DNA of 64,000 nucleotides from Pseudogymnoascus destructans (lineage: Eukaryota; Ascomycota; Leotiomycetes; Thelebolales; Thelebolaceae), in contig NW_020167530.1 in the NCBI RefSeq assembly GCF_001641265.1, forward strand, positions 186,001 to 250,000. The letters are read 5' to 3'. Shown piece after piece: positions 43,161 to 54,760 of this stretch. The stretch's first letter is position 1. The number at the start of each line of letters is the position of its first letter. The notes beneath the pieces were generated by a model. It worked only from the letters and a program-made list of their open reading frames with translations, was not told the origin of the DNA and searched no databases. Position numbers and translations under genes: made by a program.

Positions 43161-43788
43161 GTAGAGGCGCTAAACTGAGGCGAGCCAGAACACTGAAAAC
43201 CGCGCCCCGCTTGCCGTCACATAGTATACTTGAAATAAATCTTTCCTTTATTTCCAATAAATCCACCACAACAATAGAAATCAATTGAAACTACTCAGAG
43301 TACTCTTCCTTGGATATGTCTGTTGCAATCTGACACGTGCTTCATTGATGCTAACCACTAAACCTAATATAATACAGAGATCTTACTAATATGATACAGG
43401 GTTCTGATATCCTTGCACCGATGTCGGGGGAGCGGTTTAGTGATCGCCGGTGAAGCCGGCGATTCTAGTGCCAAGCGCCTAGGGCTGTTTTCAACAAGAG
43501 CGGCGACACTCCAGACGTGCACCAGTGTAACCCGCCGAGCCCGTCGAACTGAAGCGATGTGGTTGCCTCGTCGCCCATATACCTAGATGAGGCTAAGGTT
43601 GTGCGCAAATTCATGCGCCTTGTACAGCCCCGCGACAACTAGCTTCCCGCTCATCGTCGTCGATAGGTCTGGTTTGGGAATCTCAATATGGCGCCATGAT
43701 AGAGTATCACCTCCTACTATCTCTGCACCACACCCTCGCCAGATATCTGTTAAGACGGGGCCATTCCACAAGCCTTCTTACACTCTCA
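43161..43788. other. gap with a Fot-gamma relic
   Basis: At about 43243-43347 there is a short, reversed relic of the 3' end of a Fot-gamma element (ATAGAAATCAATTGAAACTACTC and following, similar to 47020-47100). The rest holds no recognisable gene. Confidence 0.65.
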
Positions 43789-43791
43789 CAG

Positions 43792-43859
43792 AGAAGCACA
43801 GAAGCACAGAAGCACAGAAGCACAGAAGCACAGAAGCACAGAATCACAGAATCACAGAG
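43792..43859. repeat. 10-bp tandem repeat (AGAAGCACAG)
   Basis: About seven consecutive units, the last ones changed to AGAATCACAG. A simple-sequence array, without spacers of the CRISPR kind. Confidence 0.9.
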
Positions 43860-44500
43860 AGAAACACAGTCCGCCTTTCTCAGCCGTGAAATTGGCTGCA
43901 GCGCGACATTACTCCAGAACACCTATCAGTGTTGTTGAGCACATATTTGGAGTTTGACGACTTGATTGGGAAACTACGGGAGGCGAAGCCCCTATATATC
44001 CACAATTGGTATACGGAACGCAGTTCCAACAAGTGTCAGCCTTACCCCGCTAACCAGCTGTACCGGCGACACTATTCGCACAGACTTGGGGTCTGTGCCC
44101 AAGTTGCCAGGGAGCAGCGTGTGGGTAGAGAATCCGAGAATCCCTGCATTCTATGACCCCCGGACCATCCCCCCACCATCCACGGCTTCCCCAATCCGAC
44201 CGCCACCGACCGAGTGACAACATGATGTCCAGCGAACTGTGATCGACAGCGCAAACTGTGCAATAAATGCACATCTTTTATCAGTCTTTCATCACAGCAC
44301 CGAAGGGGTTGATCGCACGTGGTGTTGGCAACAAGCCGGAGAGGTGCCTAAGTTTTTGTGGCTGCAGACGGGGAAAGGTGACGAGAGACGCAGCCTTGAA
44401 TATGCGTGGGGGATGTTGCGCTTTTATATCTCCTACACCAAGCTATGTAATGCAGGTGTGGTTTTGTGCTACCAGCCAAGTCCTCATCTCATCCATGCCG
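43860..44500. other. 3' flank of amidase gene
   Basis: Short frames only and no recognisable gene. Confidence 0.45.
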
Positions 44501-46275
44501 CTATTGATCCACCACATCCTCCAATTGCGTCCTCGGCACCACAATCGGCCTCACCTTCTCCCTCACCAACGTGCGTTGCTCATATGCAAATGCACACCCG
44601 ATAAGCGCCTCCTCACTCCACGCCGCCCCCAAAAAAGACAGCCCAATCGGCACATTCGGAGCCACCGCCACCAACCCACACGCTCCTAGCCGCTGCACCT
44701 GCGTCCCAGCGGGATACTTTCCCATAGGGACCGTCACTATCGGCAGGCCCGCCAGCGCCGGCACCCATGGGGCGTACATGCTCGGCATCACCAGCGCGTC
44801 CAGCCGGTACGTGTCCAGCGCCCCCGTCACCCCGCCAGACGTCCCCCACGCGTGTGTCTGGTTCGCCAAAGCCTGGAAGCCTGGCGCTGTATTATCTCCG
44901 GTTATAGTTAGCGCTGCGTCAAAGATATCAGTGTTGCGAGTGGGGAAGTTCTCGCGCGGGTCGTGCTGCGTGAAGTCGCGCAGCGCCCTGAGGGAGGTGA
45001 TGTTGTTTGGGTTCGTGGTCAGTTGGGTGAAGTACTGCGGGAGGTTGGTGATGAAGTCGACGGCGACGACAGTTTTGACGGCGCCGTAGGAGGTGACGGA
45101 GGAGTTGTAGTACTCCTCCCACTGCGAGAAGTTGGCGTTGTCGATGATGGTTGCGCCAGCAGCTTTAAGTTCCATGATGGCGGCCTCGAAGGCAGCCATG
45201 ATGGGTGCGTCGAAGTTGGAATCCCCGGTGGGCAGAAAGGCGTTACGCGGGATGCCGATACGCTTTCCCTTCAGGCTGTTCTTTTTCAGGGATTTGGTGT
45301 AGTTGGGGGGTTGGGAGAACGGCTGCGCGTTGGTGTACGAGTCGCTAGGGTCTTTACCAGCGATGATGTTGAGAACATGGGCTGCGTCGGTGACTGTGCG
45401 AGCGAGGGGCCCGATGGTGTCCTGACGCTCGCTGATGGGGATGACAAGGGAGCGCGATGTGAGGCCTACAGTCGGCTTGATTCCGACGGCGTTGTTGACG
45501 CTGCCGGGGGAGATGATGCTGCCGCCTGTTTCGGTCCCGAGCGTCGCAAAGGCCAGTCCAAGGGACGCCCCGACAGCGCTTCCACTCGAGCTCCCGCTCG
45601 GGTCTTGGCCCGTAGCATACGCACCAAGCACCTGCCCACCATAGGCGCTCCAGCCGTTGCAGGCATTCCCAGAGCCAGAACGGAAGTTGGCCCACTCGGA
45701 CATGCTGGATTTGCCGAGGATGATGACGCCAGCGGCTTTGAGTTTAGCAACCACGGTTGAATCCCGCGGAACCTTTGCACCAAGGAGGGCGAAGGAACCG
45801 GCTGAGTTGTTCATCTTGTCATTGGTGGCGATGTTGTCCTTGACTAGCATTGGGAGGCCATGAAGGGCGCTTCGAAGTTTACCCTGGGCCCTCTCAGCAT
45901 CGAGAGTCTGCGCAATAGAAATGGCATCTGGATTTATCTCCGTGACTGCATGGAGTTGCGGCTGAACTTCCTGGATGCGTTTAAGGTAAGCCTGGAGTTG
46001 TTAGTCAAGAGATATTGCCAAGAACCAGGGGATCATTTAGTACCTTGACAAGATCAACACTGGTGAAATGCTTCTGCTTCAGCCCTTTCATCAGATCATC
46101 GGTACCAGCATCCAAAAGATCAGGAAACGTATCATTCACTTCTGGAATCATTTAGATATCAATCCTGTTGACGAATTTAACAGAACTTACTCTTATCAGG
46201 CGACCTAGGAACCCTCAGCCCAAGCACCCCAAGAACCAGGAGGGAGAGCATCAGGAGTGCTCTGAAAAGCATCAT
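44501..46275 (-). CDS. amidase-signature family amidase, probably secreted
   Basis: Three exons on the minus strand (46275-46191, 46141-46044, 45991-44501) join in frame to 557 residues; introns are 49 and 52 bp. The first exon encodes a hydrophobic leader (MMLFRALLMLSLLVLGVLG) typical of a signal peptide. The amidase signature is clear: K112 in LPMLVKDN, then GSSSGSAVGASLG near residues 194-205 and TGGSI with S219, the Ser-cisSer-Lys triad that hydrolyses amide bonds. Substrate is not predictable; relatives act on small amides or in secondary metabolism. Two adjacent ATG codons start the frame; neither can be excluded. No disabling changes are seen, so this is a host gene surrounded by transposons. 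Confidence 0.92.
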
Positions 46276-46940
46276 TGCAAATGCGGCCGTGCGCCTATTA
46301 AGGAACTCGTGATCTTGGCCGAGCTGAGTTCTAACTTTTTGATGCGTACAGTAACGCTTCACCGGAATAGGAGTAATTATAGTATACTACAGTAGGCAGT
46401 AATAGGCAGTAGGAATAGACTGGATTGAAGAGCTATCTACCGGGCCTACGCCATCTATTTGTAGGCCAAGGTGGGCACTCCGTTTGCCCCTGGAATTGCC
46501 CAACCCCATGCCCATCCTGCCCCTAAGCTTGGTTCTACGCCTAGGATATACTCAAGGTAAATTGCCAAGGCTCAGTTAGTGTAAAAGTGGGGTGATCGGC
46601 GAAGCTATTAGCAGGTAGTAGGTCGGGCTGAATGCAAGGGTTAGGTCAGAATCACCGATCACCCTACTTTTATACTAACCGAGCCACCGTGAGCAGGATA
46701 CAGGTCAGGGGGAACCCTAGGATAAACTCAAGATGAATTGCCAAGGCTCGCTTAAACGGCACCTACTTTGGCATGAACTAGAACGCCGAGGGTCTAGAAT
46801 AGCTAGAAGATGATGCTTGTGATAGAACCTCTAATTCGTCTTGTTAAGTAAGACTTAGACCTAAGTCTTCACCTCAAGTAGATGTCCTCTGATGCTTTCG
46901 GGATCCTAATATATTATTAACATATTTCAAAGTTAATATA
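46276..46940. other. 5' flank of amidase gene with an inverted-repeat element
   Basis: It holds the promoter of the amidase gene and the inverted-repeat element at 46568-46685. A 35-bp flanking sequence (CTCAAGGTAAATTGCCAAGG) recurs in modified form at 46727-46746. Nothing else recognised. Confidence 0.5.
46568..46685. repeat. short inverted-repeat element (MITE-like, about 118 bp)
   Basis: The left arm GGCTCAGTTAGTGTAAAAGT and following GGGGTGATCGG pairs with the right arm ending ACTAACCGAGCC, matching over about 33 of 36 positions. A central region of about 45 bp separates the arms. No transposase is present and target duplications are unclear. Confidence 0.7.
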
Positions 46941-48799
46941 ACGTACATGTATAGCGAAAGCGCCAAACAAGCGAAAGCGCCAAAATTATCTACCCTCACG
47001 ACAAACATTGCGATAAATCTACCACAACATTAGAAATCAATTGAAACTACTCGGAGTCCTCTTCCTCAGAGGTGTCTATTACAATCTGACACGTGCGCGC
47101 ATTGTGCCCAGTCTCACCACACTTGCCACAGCGACGGGCACGGGTTTCTTCCCTTGGCTTCCGACCACGGCTTGCCCTTATTTCCTGCTCTACCTGCTGC
47201 ACAACATCCCTCTCATCCTGTGCTCTTGCGCCCCTTGTTGACTAAGTGATCCTCCTTGCTGTAGTCGTGTTTTCCTAGCTCTCCGGCGCTTGCTTAGTAC
47301 TTCATTTGCCTGTCGTAGGTTTTGGTTCTCTCCCTTTAGCAGTGCTAATTGATGCATTATTTGCGATGCACCCTTTGTAAACTGGTTAACAGCTGCATAG
47401 ATTGAGGTTGGAGAGCTATTTTGATGGCGTGAAATCCGAGTTTTAATAAATGTAGACTGTGACATAGCTTCAATTGGGTTGTTTGGTGTCTGAGAAACCC
47501 AAGGTTGAGCAGTACCTGGGCGGGAGCTTGGAGGCGTTGGTGTCCTTAACTTAAGATCAAGTGTAGATATCACTCTCTCAGGGTCAAATGGAAGAAGCCC
47601 TGCCCCTCGAAACCCGCCTCGAATGTTACTTTCCGTCATTGTAGTGTTAAATGCAGCGTGGAAGGCAGGAAAGAAGTCATCCTTTGTAATATGAGAAATA
47701 TGAGCCTGCATCATATCTTCAATTTGCCGACCATAGGCCTGCTTTAACGGGCCGAAACAGCCAACATCAAGTGGCTGGAGTAGATGAGAAGAGTGAGCAG
47801 GCATACAAAGCGTAATAATGTTGTGTTCCTTGCAGTACTCCTCAAACTCATCTGAGTGGTGGCTCTCATGACCATCAAGGACTAACAAGCGATAACCACC
47901 AACACTCTGGGCCTTTGTATGCTTCTCAAAGTGCTGAATCCAATCCATGCCTCTCTCGTTTGTAGTCCAGCCATTTTCAGTAACAGAAATCACCCAATCG
48001 CTTGAAAATCCACTATTCTCATACCAAGATGTAAGGTGGTTTTTGCCTGCAACAATGATAAATGGTGGTACTGCCCAACCTTGAGAACTAACGCCTTGGA
48101 TTACTGTAACCCATTCCCGATTACCAGGCTGTACCTTCTTTGCTTTTGCCCGCCCGTCTGAGCTTGTTACAACCATAGCAGTTGAGATAACGCCCATCAT
48201 AAACCCAGTCTCATCAAAGTTGTAGATATCTGCTTCATCGATACCATATTTTGCAATTGTGTTACGCACAAGCTCAAACCAGCCATTAATAACTTCTGGA
48301 TCTTCGCACTTAGCCCTCTGGTAGTCGTATTTGCGCTGAAAGCGTGTCTGGAGCTCTACATGCCGCTTAACAAAGTTTGAAGCCCAACGCGACCCAACGC
48401 GTGACGCGTCGCGTGTTGCAAGTAGTCGACTTGCCATATCTTCAACAACAGACAGCCGAGGAGGAAACCCTTTGGCAGCTAGGTCGAGTATATACTGAAC
48501 AAGGACGGACTCCTCTAGGTTAGTTAATTTCCATGAGTTGGCTTGGATATCGCGTCGTGAAGGTACACCTTCTAGACGATGACCTAGCTTGCGGTGGTCC
48601 ACAGAATAGATCCTAGCAGCAACTCGAAGGCGTAACTTTGGGTCGCTTTGCATAGCCTGTATAGCTAGCACTAATTGGCTTTCATCGTTTTTATGGGGCA
48701 TGTTTTGTTGTTGAGGAATTTAACATTTAGTTGGGGGGTTTGGTCACCGCATCATTTTGGCGCTTTCGCTTGTTTGGCGCTTTCGCTATACATGTACGT
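46941..48799 (-). mobile_element. full-length Fot-gamma element, subtype a (1859 bp)
   Basis: Terminal repeats begin ACGTACATGTATAGCG at 46941 and mirror at 48799, flanked by TA 46939-46940 and 48800-48801. Each end has a double subterminal motif AGCGAAAGCGCCAAA. It lies head-to-head with the subtype-b copy at 49205-51064, 405 bp apart. Confidence 0.94.
47190..48701 (-). CDS. Fot-gamma transposase, frameshifted before its zinc knuckle
   Basis: ATG 48701 opens 503 residues: N-terminal helix-turn-helix region, D163 (NFDETGF), D276 (LVLDGHES) and D312 (LLQPLDVG), DD35D. Compared with the copy at 17523-18902, one base is missing near 47222 (GAGCACAGG versus GAGCTACAGG), so the last segment with the CCHC knuckle is replaced by seven foreign residues. 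The catalytic part is intact; whether the truncated enzyme works is unknown. Confidence 0.9.
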   Translation of the reverse strand: MPHKNDESQLVLAIQAMQSDPKLRLRVAARIYSVDHRKLGHRLEGVPSRRDIQANSWKLTNLEESVLVQYILDLAAKGFPPRLSVVEDMASRLLATRDASRVGSRWASNFVKRHVELQTRFQRKYDYQRAKCEDPEVINGWFELVRNTIAKYGIDEADIYNFDETGFMMGVISTAMVVTSSDGRAKAKKVQPGNREWVTVIQGVSSQGWAVPPFIIVAGKNHLTSWYENSGFSSDWVISVTENGWTTNERGMDWIQHFEKHTKAQSVGGYRLLVLDGHESHHSDEFEEYCKEHNIITLCMPAHSSHLLQPLDVGCFGPLKQAYGRQIEDMMQAHISHITKDDFFPAFHAAFNTTMTESNIRGGFRGAGLLPFDPERVISTLDLKLRTPTPPSSRPGTAQPWVSQTPNNPIEAMSQSTFIKTRISRHQNSSPTSIYAAVNQFTKGASQIMHQLALLKGENQNLRQANEVLSKRRRARKTRLQQGGSLSQQGAQEHRMRGMLCSR

Positions 48800-48801
48800 T
48801 A

Positions 48802-49204
48802 ACTTCCTAACTTACTTATCACCAAGCCTAAAGCATGCTGACAAAGCCCCTGCATGCCATGAAGTATGAACTCCATGTTAGACCTTAGCTAGGTATTGAT
48901 TAATATCTCATTTATCAACAATTTCACCCCTATAATACATTAGTAATACATTACGAATATATTATAAACTTACATCTTAACTGCCTTTAATAATGTAAGC
49001 TTTTACCAAAGGACCCTGTTTTAAAATGAGTTTGTTCAACTGCATTTGTATGTTAAGTACGCTCAAAAAGAGCTAGATCTATCTTAGAACAGTAGCAATT
49101 TAATCCAGCTGCAATAATAGGGAGTTTTTTTTATGAGTTGCCAATTATGGAATAGCTAGAGTTGCATTTAGAGATGCTAATACATTAGTAATGCATTATA
49201 AATA
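48802..49204. other. AT-rich spacer between two head-to-head Fot elements
   Basis: No gene or repeat recognised. Confidence 0.5.
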
Positions 49205-51064
49205 ACGTGCATGTATAACGAAAGTGCCAAACAAGCGAAAGTGCCAAAATCATGCGGTGACCAACCCCCCCAACTAAATGTTAAATTCCTCCACAACAAA
49301 ACATGCGCCATAAAAATTATGAAAGCAAATTAGTGCTAGCTATCCAAGCTATGCAAAGCGACCCAAATTTGCGCCTTCAAGTTGCAGCTAGGATCTATTC
49401 CGTAGACCACCGCAAGCTACGTCACCATTTACAAGCCGTACCTTCACGACGCGATATCCAAGCCAACTTACAGAAATTAAGTAACCTAGAGGAATCAGTT
49501 CTTGTTCAGTATATACTTGACTTAGCTGCTAAAGGGTTCCCTCCTCAGTTGTCTATTGTTGAAGATATGGCAAATCGACTACTTGCAACACGCGACGCGC
49601 CACGCGTCGGGTCACGTTGGGCTTCAAACTTTGTTAAGCGCCATGTAGAGCTCCGGACACGCTTCCAGCGAAAATACGACTACCAGAGGGCTAAGTGCGA
49701 AGATCCAGAAGTCATTCGTGGCTGGTTTGAGCTTGTATGGAACACAATTCTAAAGTATGGCATCAACAATGCAGATATCTACAACTTTGATGAGACTGGG
49801 TTTATGATGGGCGTCATCTCAAGCGCAACGGTAGTAATGAGCTCATATGGGCGGGCAAAGGCAAAAAAGGTGCAGCCTGGCAATCGGGAATGGGTTACAG
49901 TAATCCAAGGCGTTAGTTCTCAAGGTTGGGCAGTGCCGCCATTTGTCATTGTGGCAGGTAAAAACCACCTTGCATCTTGGTATGAGAATAGCGGATTTCC
50001 AGCAGATTGGGTAATCGCTGTTACTGCAAATGGCTGGACTACAAACGAGAGAGGTATGGATTGGATTCAGCATTTTGAGAAGCACACAAAGCACCGGAGT
50101 GTTGGTGGTTATCACTTGTTAGTCCTTGATGGTCATGAGAGCCACCACTCAGACAAGTTTGAGGAGTACTGCAAAGAACACAATATTATTACGCTTTGTA
50201 TGCCTGCTCACTCTTCCCATATACTCCAACCACTTGATGTTGGCTGTTTTGGCCCATTAAAGAGAGCTTACGGTCGGCAAATTGAAGATATGATGCGGGC
50301 TCATATTATTCACATTACTAAGGATGACTTCTTTCCTACCTTCCACGCTGCATTTAACATTGCAATGACAGAAAGCAATATTCAGGGAGGGTTCCGAGGT
50401 GCTGGGCTTCTTCCATTTAGCCCTGAGAGTGTAATATCTACACTTGACCTTAGGTTTAAGACGCCAACACCTCCAACCTCTCACCCAAACACCGCTCAAC
50501 CATGGGTTTCTCAGACACCAAATAACCCAACTGAAGCTGTATCACAGTCTACTTTCATTAAAAACCGAATTGCGCATCATCAAAATAGCTCTCCAACCTC
50601 AATCTATGCAGCTGTTGACCAGTTTACAAAGGGTGCATCGCAAATAATGCATCAATTAGCATTGTTAAAAGCAGAGAACCAAAACCTGCGACAGGCAAAT
50701 GAAGTGCTAAGCAAGCGCCGGAGAGCTAAAAAAACATGACTACAGCAAGGAGGATCACTTAGTCAACAGGTAGCACAGGAGCTACAGGACGAGAGGGACG
50801 TTGTGCAGCAAGTAGAGCAAGAAATAAGGGCAAGTAGTGGTCGGAAGCCAAGGGAAGAAACCCATGCACGTCGCTGTGTCAAGTGTGGTGAGACTGGGCA
50901 CAATGCGCGCACGTGTCAGATTGTAATAGACACCTCTGAGGAAGAGGACTCCGAGTAGTTTTAATTAATTTATATTGTTGTGGTGGATTTATTGCAATTC
51001 TTATGGGGTAGTCGCGATATTTTGGCACTTTCGCTTGTTTGGCACTTTCGTTATACATGCACGT
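49205..51064 (+). mobile_element. full-length Fot-gamma element, subtype b (1860 bp)
   Basis: Terminal repeats begin ACGTGCATGTATAACG and end ACATGCACGT, with TA at 49203-49204 and 51065-51066. Subterminal motif AACGAAAGTGCCAAA distinguishes it from subtype a by G-to-A type changes. Same length as the reconstructed split copy. Confidence 0.94.
49303..50958 (+). pseudogene. Fot-gamma transposase with premature stop before zinc knuckle
   Basis: ATG 49303 opens 478 residues containing the full helix-turn-helix and DD35D core. TGA at 50737-50739 replaces CGA seen in the copies at 18680 and 34145; past it the same frame runs on to TAG 50956-50958 and includes the CCHC knuckle (CVKCGETGHNARTC). 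So a single transition removes the tail. Confidence 0.9.
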
Positions 51065-51145
51065 TATATACAAAACTTACTAATGATTTCATCACAAAGC
51101 TGTTGATAATCTTCTATTGATTTCGTCTCTAATAACTTACCTGTT

Positions 51146-52090
51146 GTATAACGCTAACTTCTAAATGATAGAAGACATAGAGGTTTCTTACGTAAGGTTG
51201 ACTTGACAGAGGAGGCAGGGGATTAAACACAAAGGCTTTCTAAGTAACACATTATAGTATTGTAAAGAATACTATATTAAGTTGAGCATGAAGCTCCTAT
51301 CTAAGGGAATACTATCTACTTATATAGTGGTGTCATGCCTTATAGATAGTCTAGATAGTTGATAGATAGCTTAACTATTAAATATCCACTAGTTTCTGCA
51401 ACTATCCACTAGCCTAGTCATGCTACAGCCTAGCCCCGCTAGCCTTGTGACTTATAAGTCACATTATTAGAGCCTAGCCCTAATAGCCCTATAACTAATG
51501 TCACATTATAGTAGCCGTAACACTAGGTCCCCCTCCTAAAGGACTCTTAGGTCTTGCATTAAGGAAATCACTAGTTACTTAAGTAGGGTAATTCCTACTT
51601 AATTGCTCGAAAAGAACAGCAACCTAATGTCGCTATGTTCTAGCTGTCTTCAGAACAAATGATCTTGTATCATTGTTGCTAGTAATCATCATTATAGCAA
51701 ATCTACTTGTTGCAATTCCAAATGCAATGCTTACGCCCCTTCTCCTACTGATTAGGAGAAGCTTTGTAAAGAGGAAGAGTGTCTTAAGGCCAAAGAGGAA
51801 GCGGCAGCATCTTAGGAACATGAGGCTCACCTCTGCGCTTAAGAAGTATATGCCTGTTACATGCATCTTCGCAAACAGCACAAAGCTCTTGAAACCCAAA
51901 GTGTTAAGATGCTATGTCATGGTCTAAAATCCTTAGACAAGTTAGAGGAGGTTCAGGAACCTAAGCGGCATAAAATTTCCCTTCTCCTAACTGCCTCTAA
52001 GGCTACCTCTAGGGGCAGGAAGGCTCTTAGGAGAACTACTAGCCAAGTGAGTCACACCACAGGACCCCACGTGATCCTTAGAATGGAACT
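51146..52090 (-). mobile_element. degraded chromovirus family-1 relic (3' LTR and antisense ORF)
   Basis: Reverse orientation relative to 52455-59718. The LTR is 51146-51522; 51523 to about 52000 matches the antisense zinc-cluster region. In this relic the antisense frame lies on the plus strand (from about 51610) and is full of stops, mostly C-to-T or G-to-A changes such as CCATG to CTATG and TCCAG to TCTAG. The relic is cut off near 52090. Confidence 0.85.
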
Positions 52091-52186
52091 GTGAGAACTG
52101 TTGGAAGTTGTACAGTTCCTACAGTTCCTTAGGGTGGACCTATAGGAACTGTTAGAACTCACACAGTTCCTACAGTTCCTCACAGT

Positions 52187-52454
52187 TGTTACAGCTCACC
52201 CTAACTTCAGTGCTAAGTCAAGGAATATGTGAGTTAGGAAAGGCTACGGTCATGGGTCATGTATGAGTCATGAAACAGTCATGAGACTAGGACCACATGA
52301 CTGATCCTACATAGTCTATAGATCAGACAGGATCTGTGAGTTACGAGGAGGTCACAGGACACAACTGATACTACATAGTCTATAGACTAGACAGGATCAG
52401 TAAGGCACGACACCACTATATAAGTAGATAGTATTTTCTTAGTTAGGAGTTTCG
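52187..52454 (+). repeat. left part of a relic solo LTR (continued at 59719-59865)
   Basis: It starts TGTTACAGCTC and is interrupted within its R region by the element at 52455-59718; joined with 59719-59865 it gives an LTR of about 410 bp. Outer flanks are ACAGT and ATAGT, a 5-bp duplication with one transition. Confidence 0.75.
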
Positions 52455-52853
52455 TGTTACGGCTACGGTAATGTGACATCATGGTTACAGGAACAGGGCC
52501 TAGTAACGTGACGTGTGAGTCACAAGGGGGCAAGCGGGGTAGGCTGCCATGTGACGGGGCTAATGGATAGTTGCAGAAACTAGTGGATATTGGATAGTTG
52601 AGCTATTCACGAACTATCCTGAATATCTAGCTATCCGCCAACTATCCAGATTACCCATGAGGCACGACGCCACTATATAAGTAGATAGTATTTCCTTAGA
52701 TAGAAGCTTCGTGCTCAACTCAATATAGTATTCTTTACAATACTGTAACGTGTTACTTGGAAAGCCTTTGTGTCTAATCCCCTGCCTCCTCTGTCAAGTC
52801 AACCTTACGCAAGAAACCTCTGTGTCTTCTATCGTTTACAAGTCAGCGTTACA
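52455..52853 (+). repeat. 5' LTR, family 1 (399 bp)
   Basis: TGTTACGG to AGCGTTACA. TATA at 52673-52680; the expected mRNA start falls near 52705-52712, and GTGCTCAA (52711-52718) is complementary to 52856-52863, just 2 bases downstream of the LTR end. Confidence 0.93.
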
Positions 52854-52899
52854 CTTTGAGCACCACTTATACGAGGTACCAGCTTACACACAAAGCAAC

Positions 52900-54760
52900 A
52901 TGGCTGGAGACAATACTGGATCAATCGTTGGATCGAAGGGGAAGGTTGCTACTGAACCTACCATCGAAGCCCCACAGGCTCACCCTTCGGACAAGTTGAA
53001 GATTGCATTCCCAGACACCTTTCATGGGGATCGCAAGAAGCTCAAGAGTTTCATCATCCAGACAGAGCTATGGATGGCGTTTAACGCCAAACACTTCAAC
53101 AAAGAAGTGGAACAGTGTCATACTGACATTCGTTGCACTCAGTTTGCTATCAAACTCAAGAGCAAACTTGGAAATCTCCTCCTCAAACCTACAAGTCACT
53201 ATACATATTTTGGCTTATCACACCAACAACAAGAGCAATACTACTCAACGATTGCTACAACCATCTATGATTCATTACACGTCATCGCTCCTTAGTTACT
53301 GGGCCGATATTACCACATAGCATATCTCTACAACCCTCTATGATTCATTACATGACATCACTCATACTACCACATGACATATCTCTACCAACTAGAGGCC
53401 TAGGAGCATGAACGATAGCTCTAAAAGCTCCTACGAAACTCTATGATTCATTACATGTCATCGCTCTTTAGTTACCCACAAGATTGGTTAAGTTATGACA
53501 TAATTTGTCTATGACATAATTTGTCTATGACATAATTTGTCTATAGGGGTACTCTGACCTTGGACCTCCTTTTACTTCCTATAGGCTACGAACCTAAGAG
53601 ATGGTTCTATGGGATTCTCTTACGTCGACTACAGTTACCAAGCCTGGTAATCATGGAAAGTCTTGGAAAATGAGAGAACTACACTCCTTTGGCATAAATA
53701 GGATTGCCCTTTCCTTAAGAAAGGGCAAGCAGGCAATACAGTAAATCGACTATCACATACTTCCACGTCTTTTCCAAGCTTCCAAGCATTCATCTTGTTA
53801 CTCCTTGTTTCTGAAAAGTCAGTGAGGTGTTAACCTCTGACTTACCCCTGAGTTCCCAGACTCAACATTTGTTGCAACTTGTCTGAACCACTTCACTACA
53901 TCACACACCTGATTGCTGCGTTGTGGAATAGTCTAAGCTACGACCCTTTGGCTCTTTTTCCTAAGACAGTGTGTTGTCTTAGTAAATTCATCCCTTCCTT
54001 GGGTGGCTAGATTCTCACATCTGGTGCACCCACCATTACAAACAGGTCCTATGGGCTGTGGCACTCTTTCGAGGACCAGCCTCAGAATGGATCTCTAACT
54101 ACCTCGCCGACTACATGAACCATCGAACACCCGACGAAAAATGCAACACCTTAGCTAGTCAAGGAACGAAGGAAATTTTTGTATCCTGGAACAGATTCCT
54201 CAAAACGCTCAAGGCAAACTTCAGAGACATCGATGAATGACAGAATGCAGTCAGGGCACTCCAGGCTCTCAAACAGAGAGGATCAGCAGTTGCATACACC
54301 GCTGAGTTTCAACAGCATGCAACACTCACCAACTGCGGAGACGAGGCTATCTGTGACCAATTCTACGCAGGTCTGAAAGACCATGTGAAGGACGAAATCT
54401 CAAGGTCTGACAAACTAGATGACCTTAGAGAGATGATTGAATTGGCTTAGAAGATCGACAATCGTCACTACGAACGGCAACTCGAGAAGAAAGGGGGACC
54501 ACCTAGTCAACACTGGACTCAGAAGAGAAGACAAACAAAGAGTCATTGGCCCCAACCTATGGAACTCGACGCTACTTTCAAGCCTAATGGCAAACCCCAC
54601 AATCCCAACAAGGAGTGACAGTTCCAAGAACGGCTCTGCTTCAACTGCAATAAGCCTGGACACATAGCGCGAAACTGCAGACAGTCAAAGAAAGGGAATG
54701 GAGGACGAAAGTATTGCAAACAGCTTAACGCTACTTGGCAAGGTCAAGGCGGGTGCAAGG
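52900..54760 (+). pseudogene. gag of family-1 retrotransposon, split by solo LTR
   Basis: ATG 52900 starts a gag-like frame (contains FPDTFHGDRKKLKSFIIQTE) that is interrupted at 53116 by a family-A solo LTR and resumes at 54046 (ALFRGPASEWISNYL). TGA 54238-54240 and TAG 54448-54450 break the second part; frameshifts follow, then a CCHC knuckle CFNCNKPGHIARNC near 54640-54690. Confidence 0.88.
53116..54040 (+). repeat. solo LTR, family A (925 bp), inserted in gag
   Basis: TGTCATACTG to CCATTACA, flanked by a perfect duplication AACAG (53111-53115 and 54041-54045). Three copies of the 16-bp unit lie at about 53505-53553. Confidence 0.95.

Noticed and set aside
43792..43859. CRISPR-like array
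   Set aside because: Contiguous 10-bp units without spacers in a eukaryotic genome; a simple tandem repeat.
44613..45760. several long frames antisense to the amidase
   Set aside because: High GC content in the amidase exon leaves antisense frames open by chance; the sense strand carries the full amidase signature.
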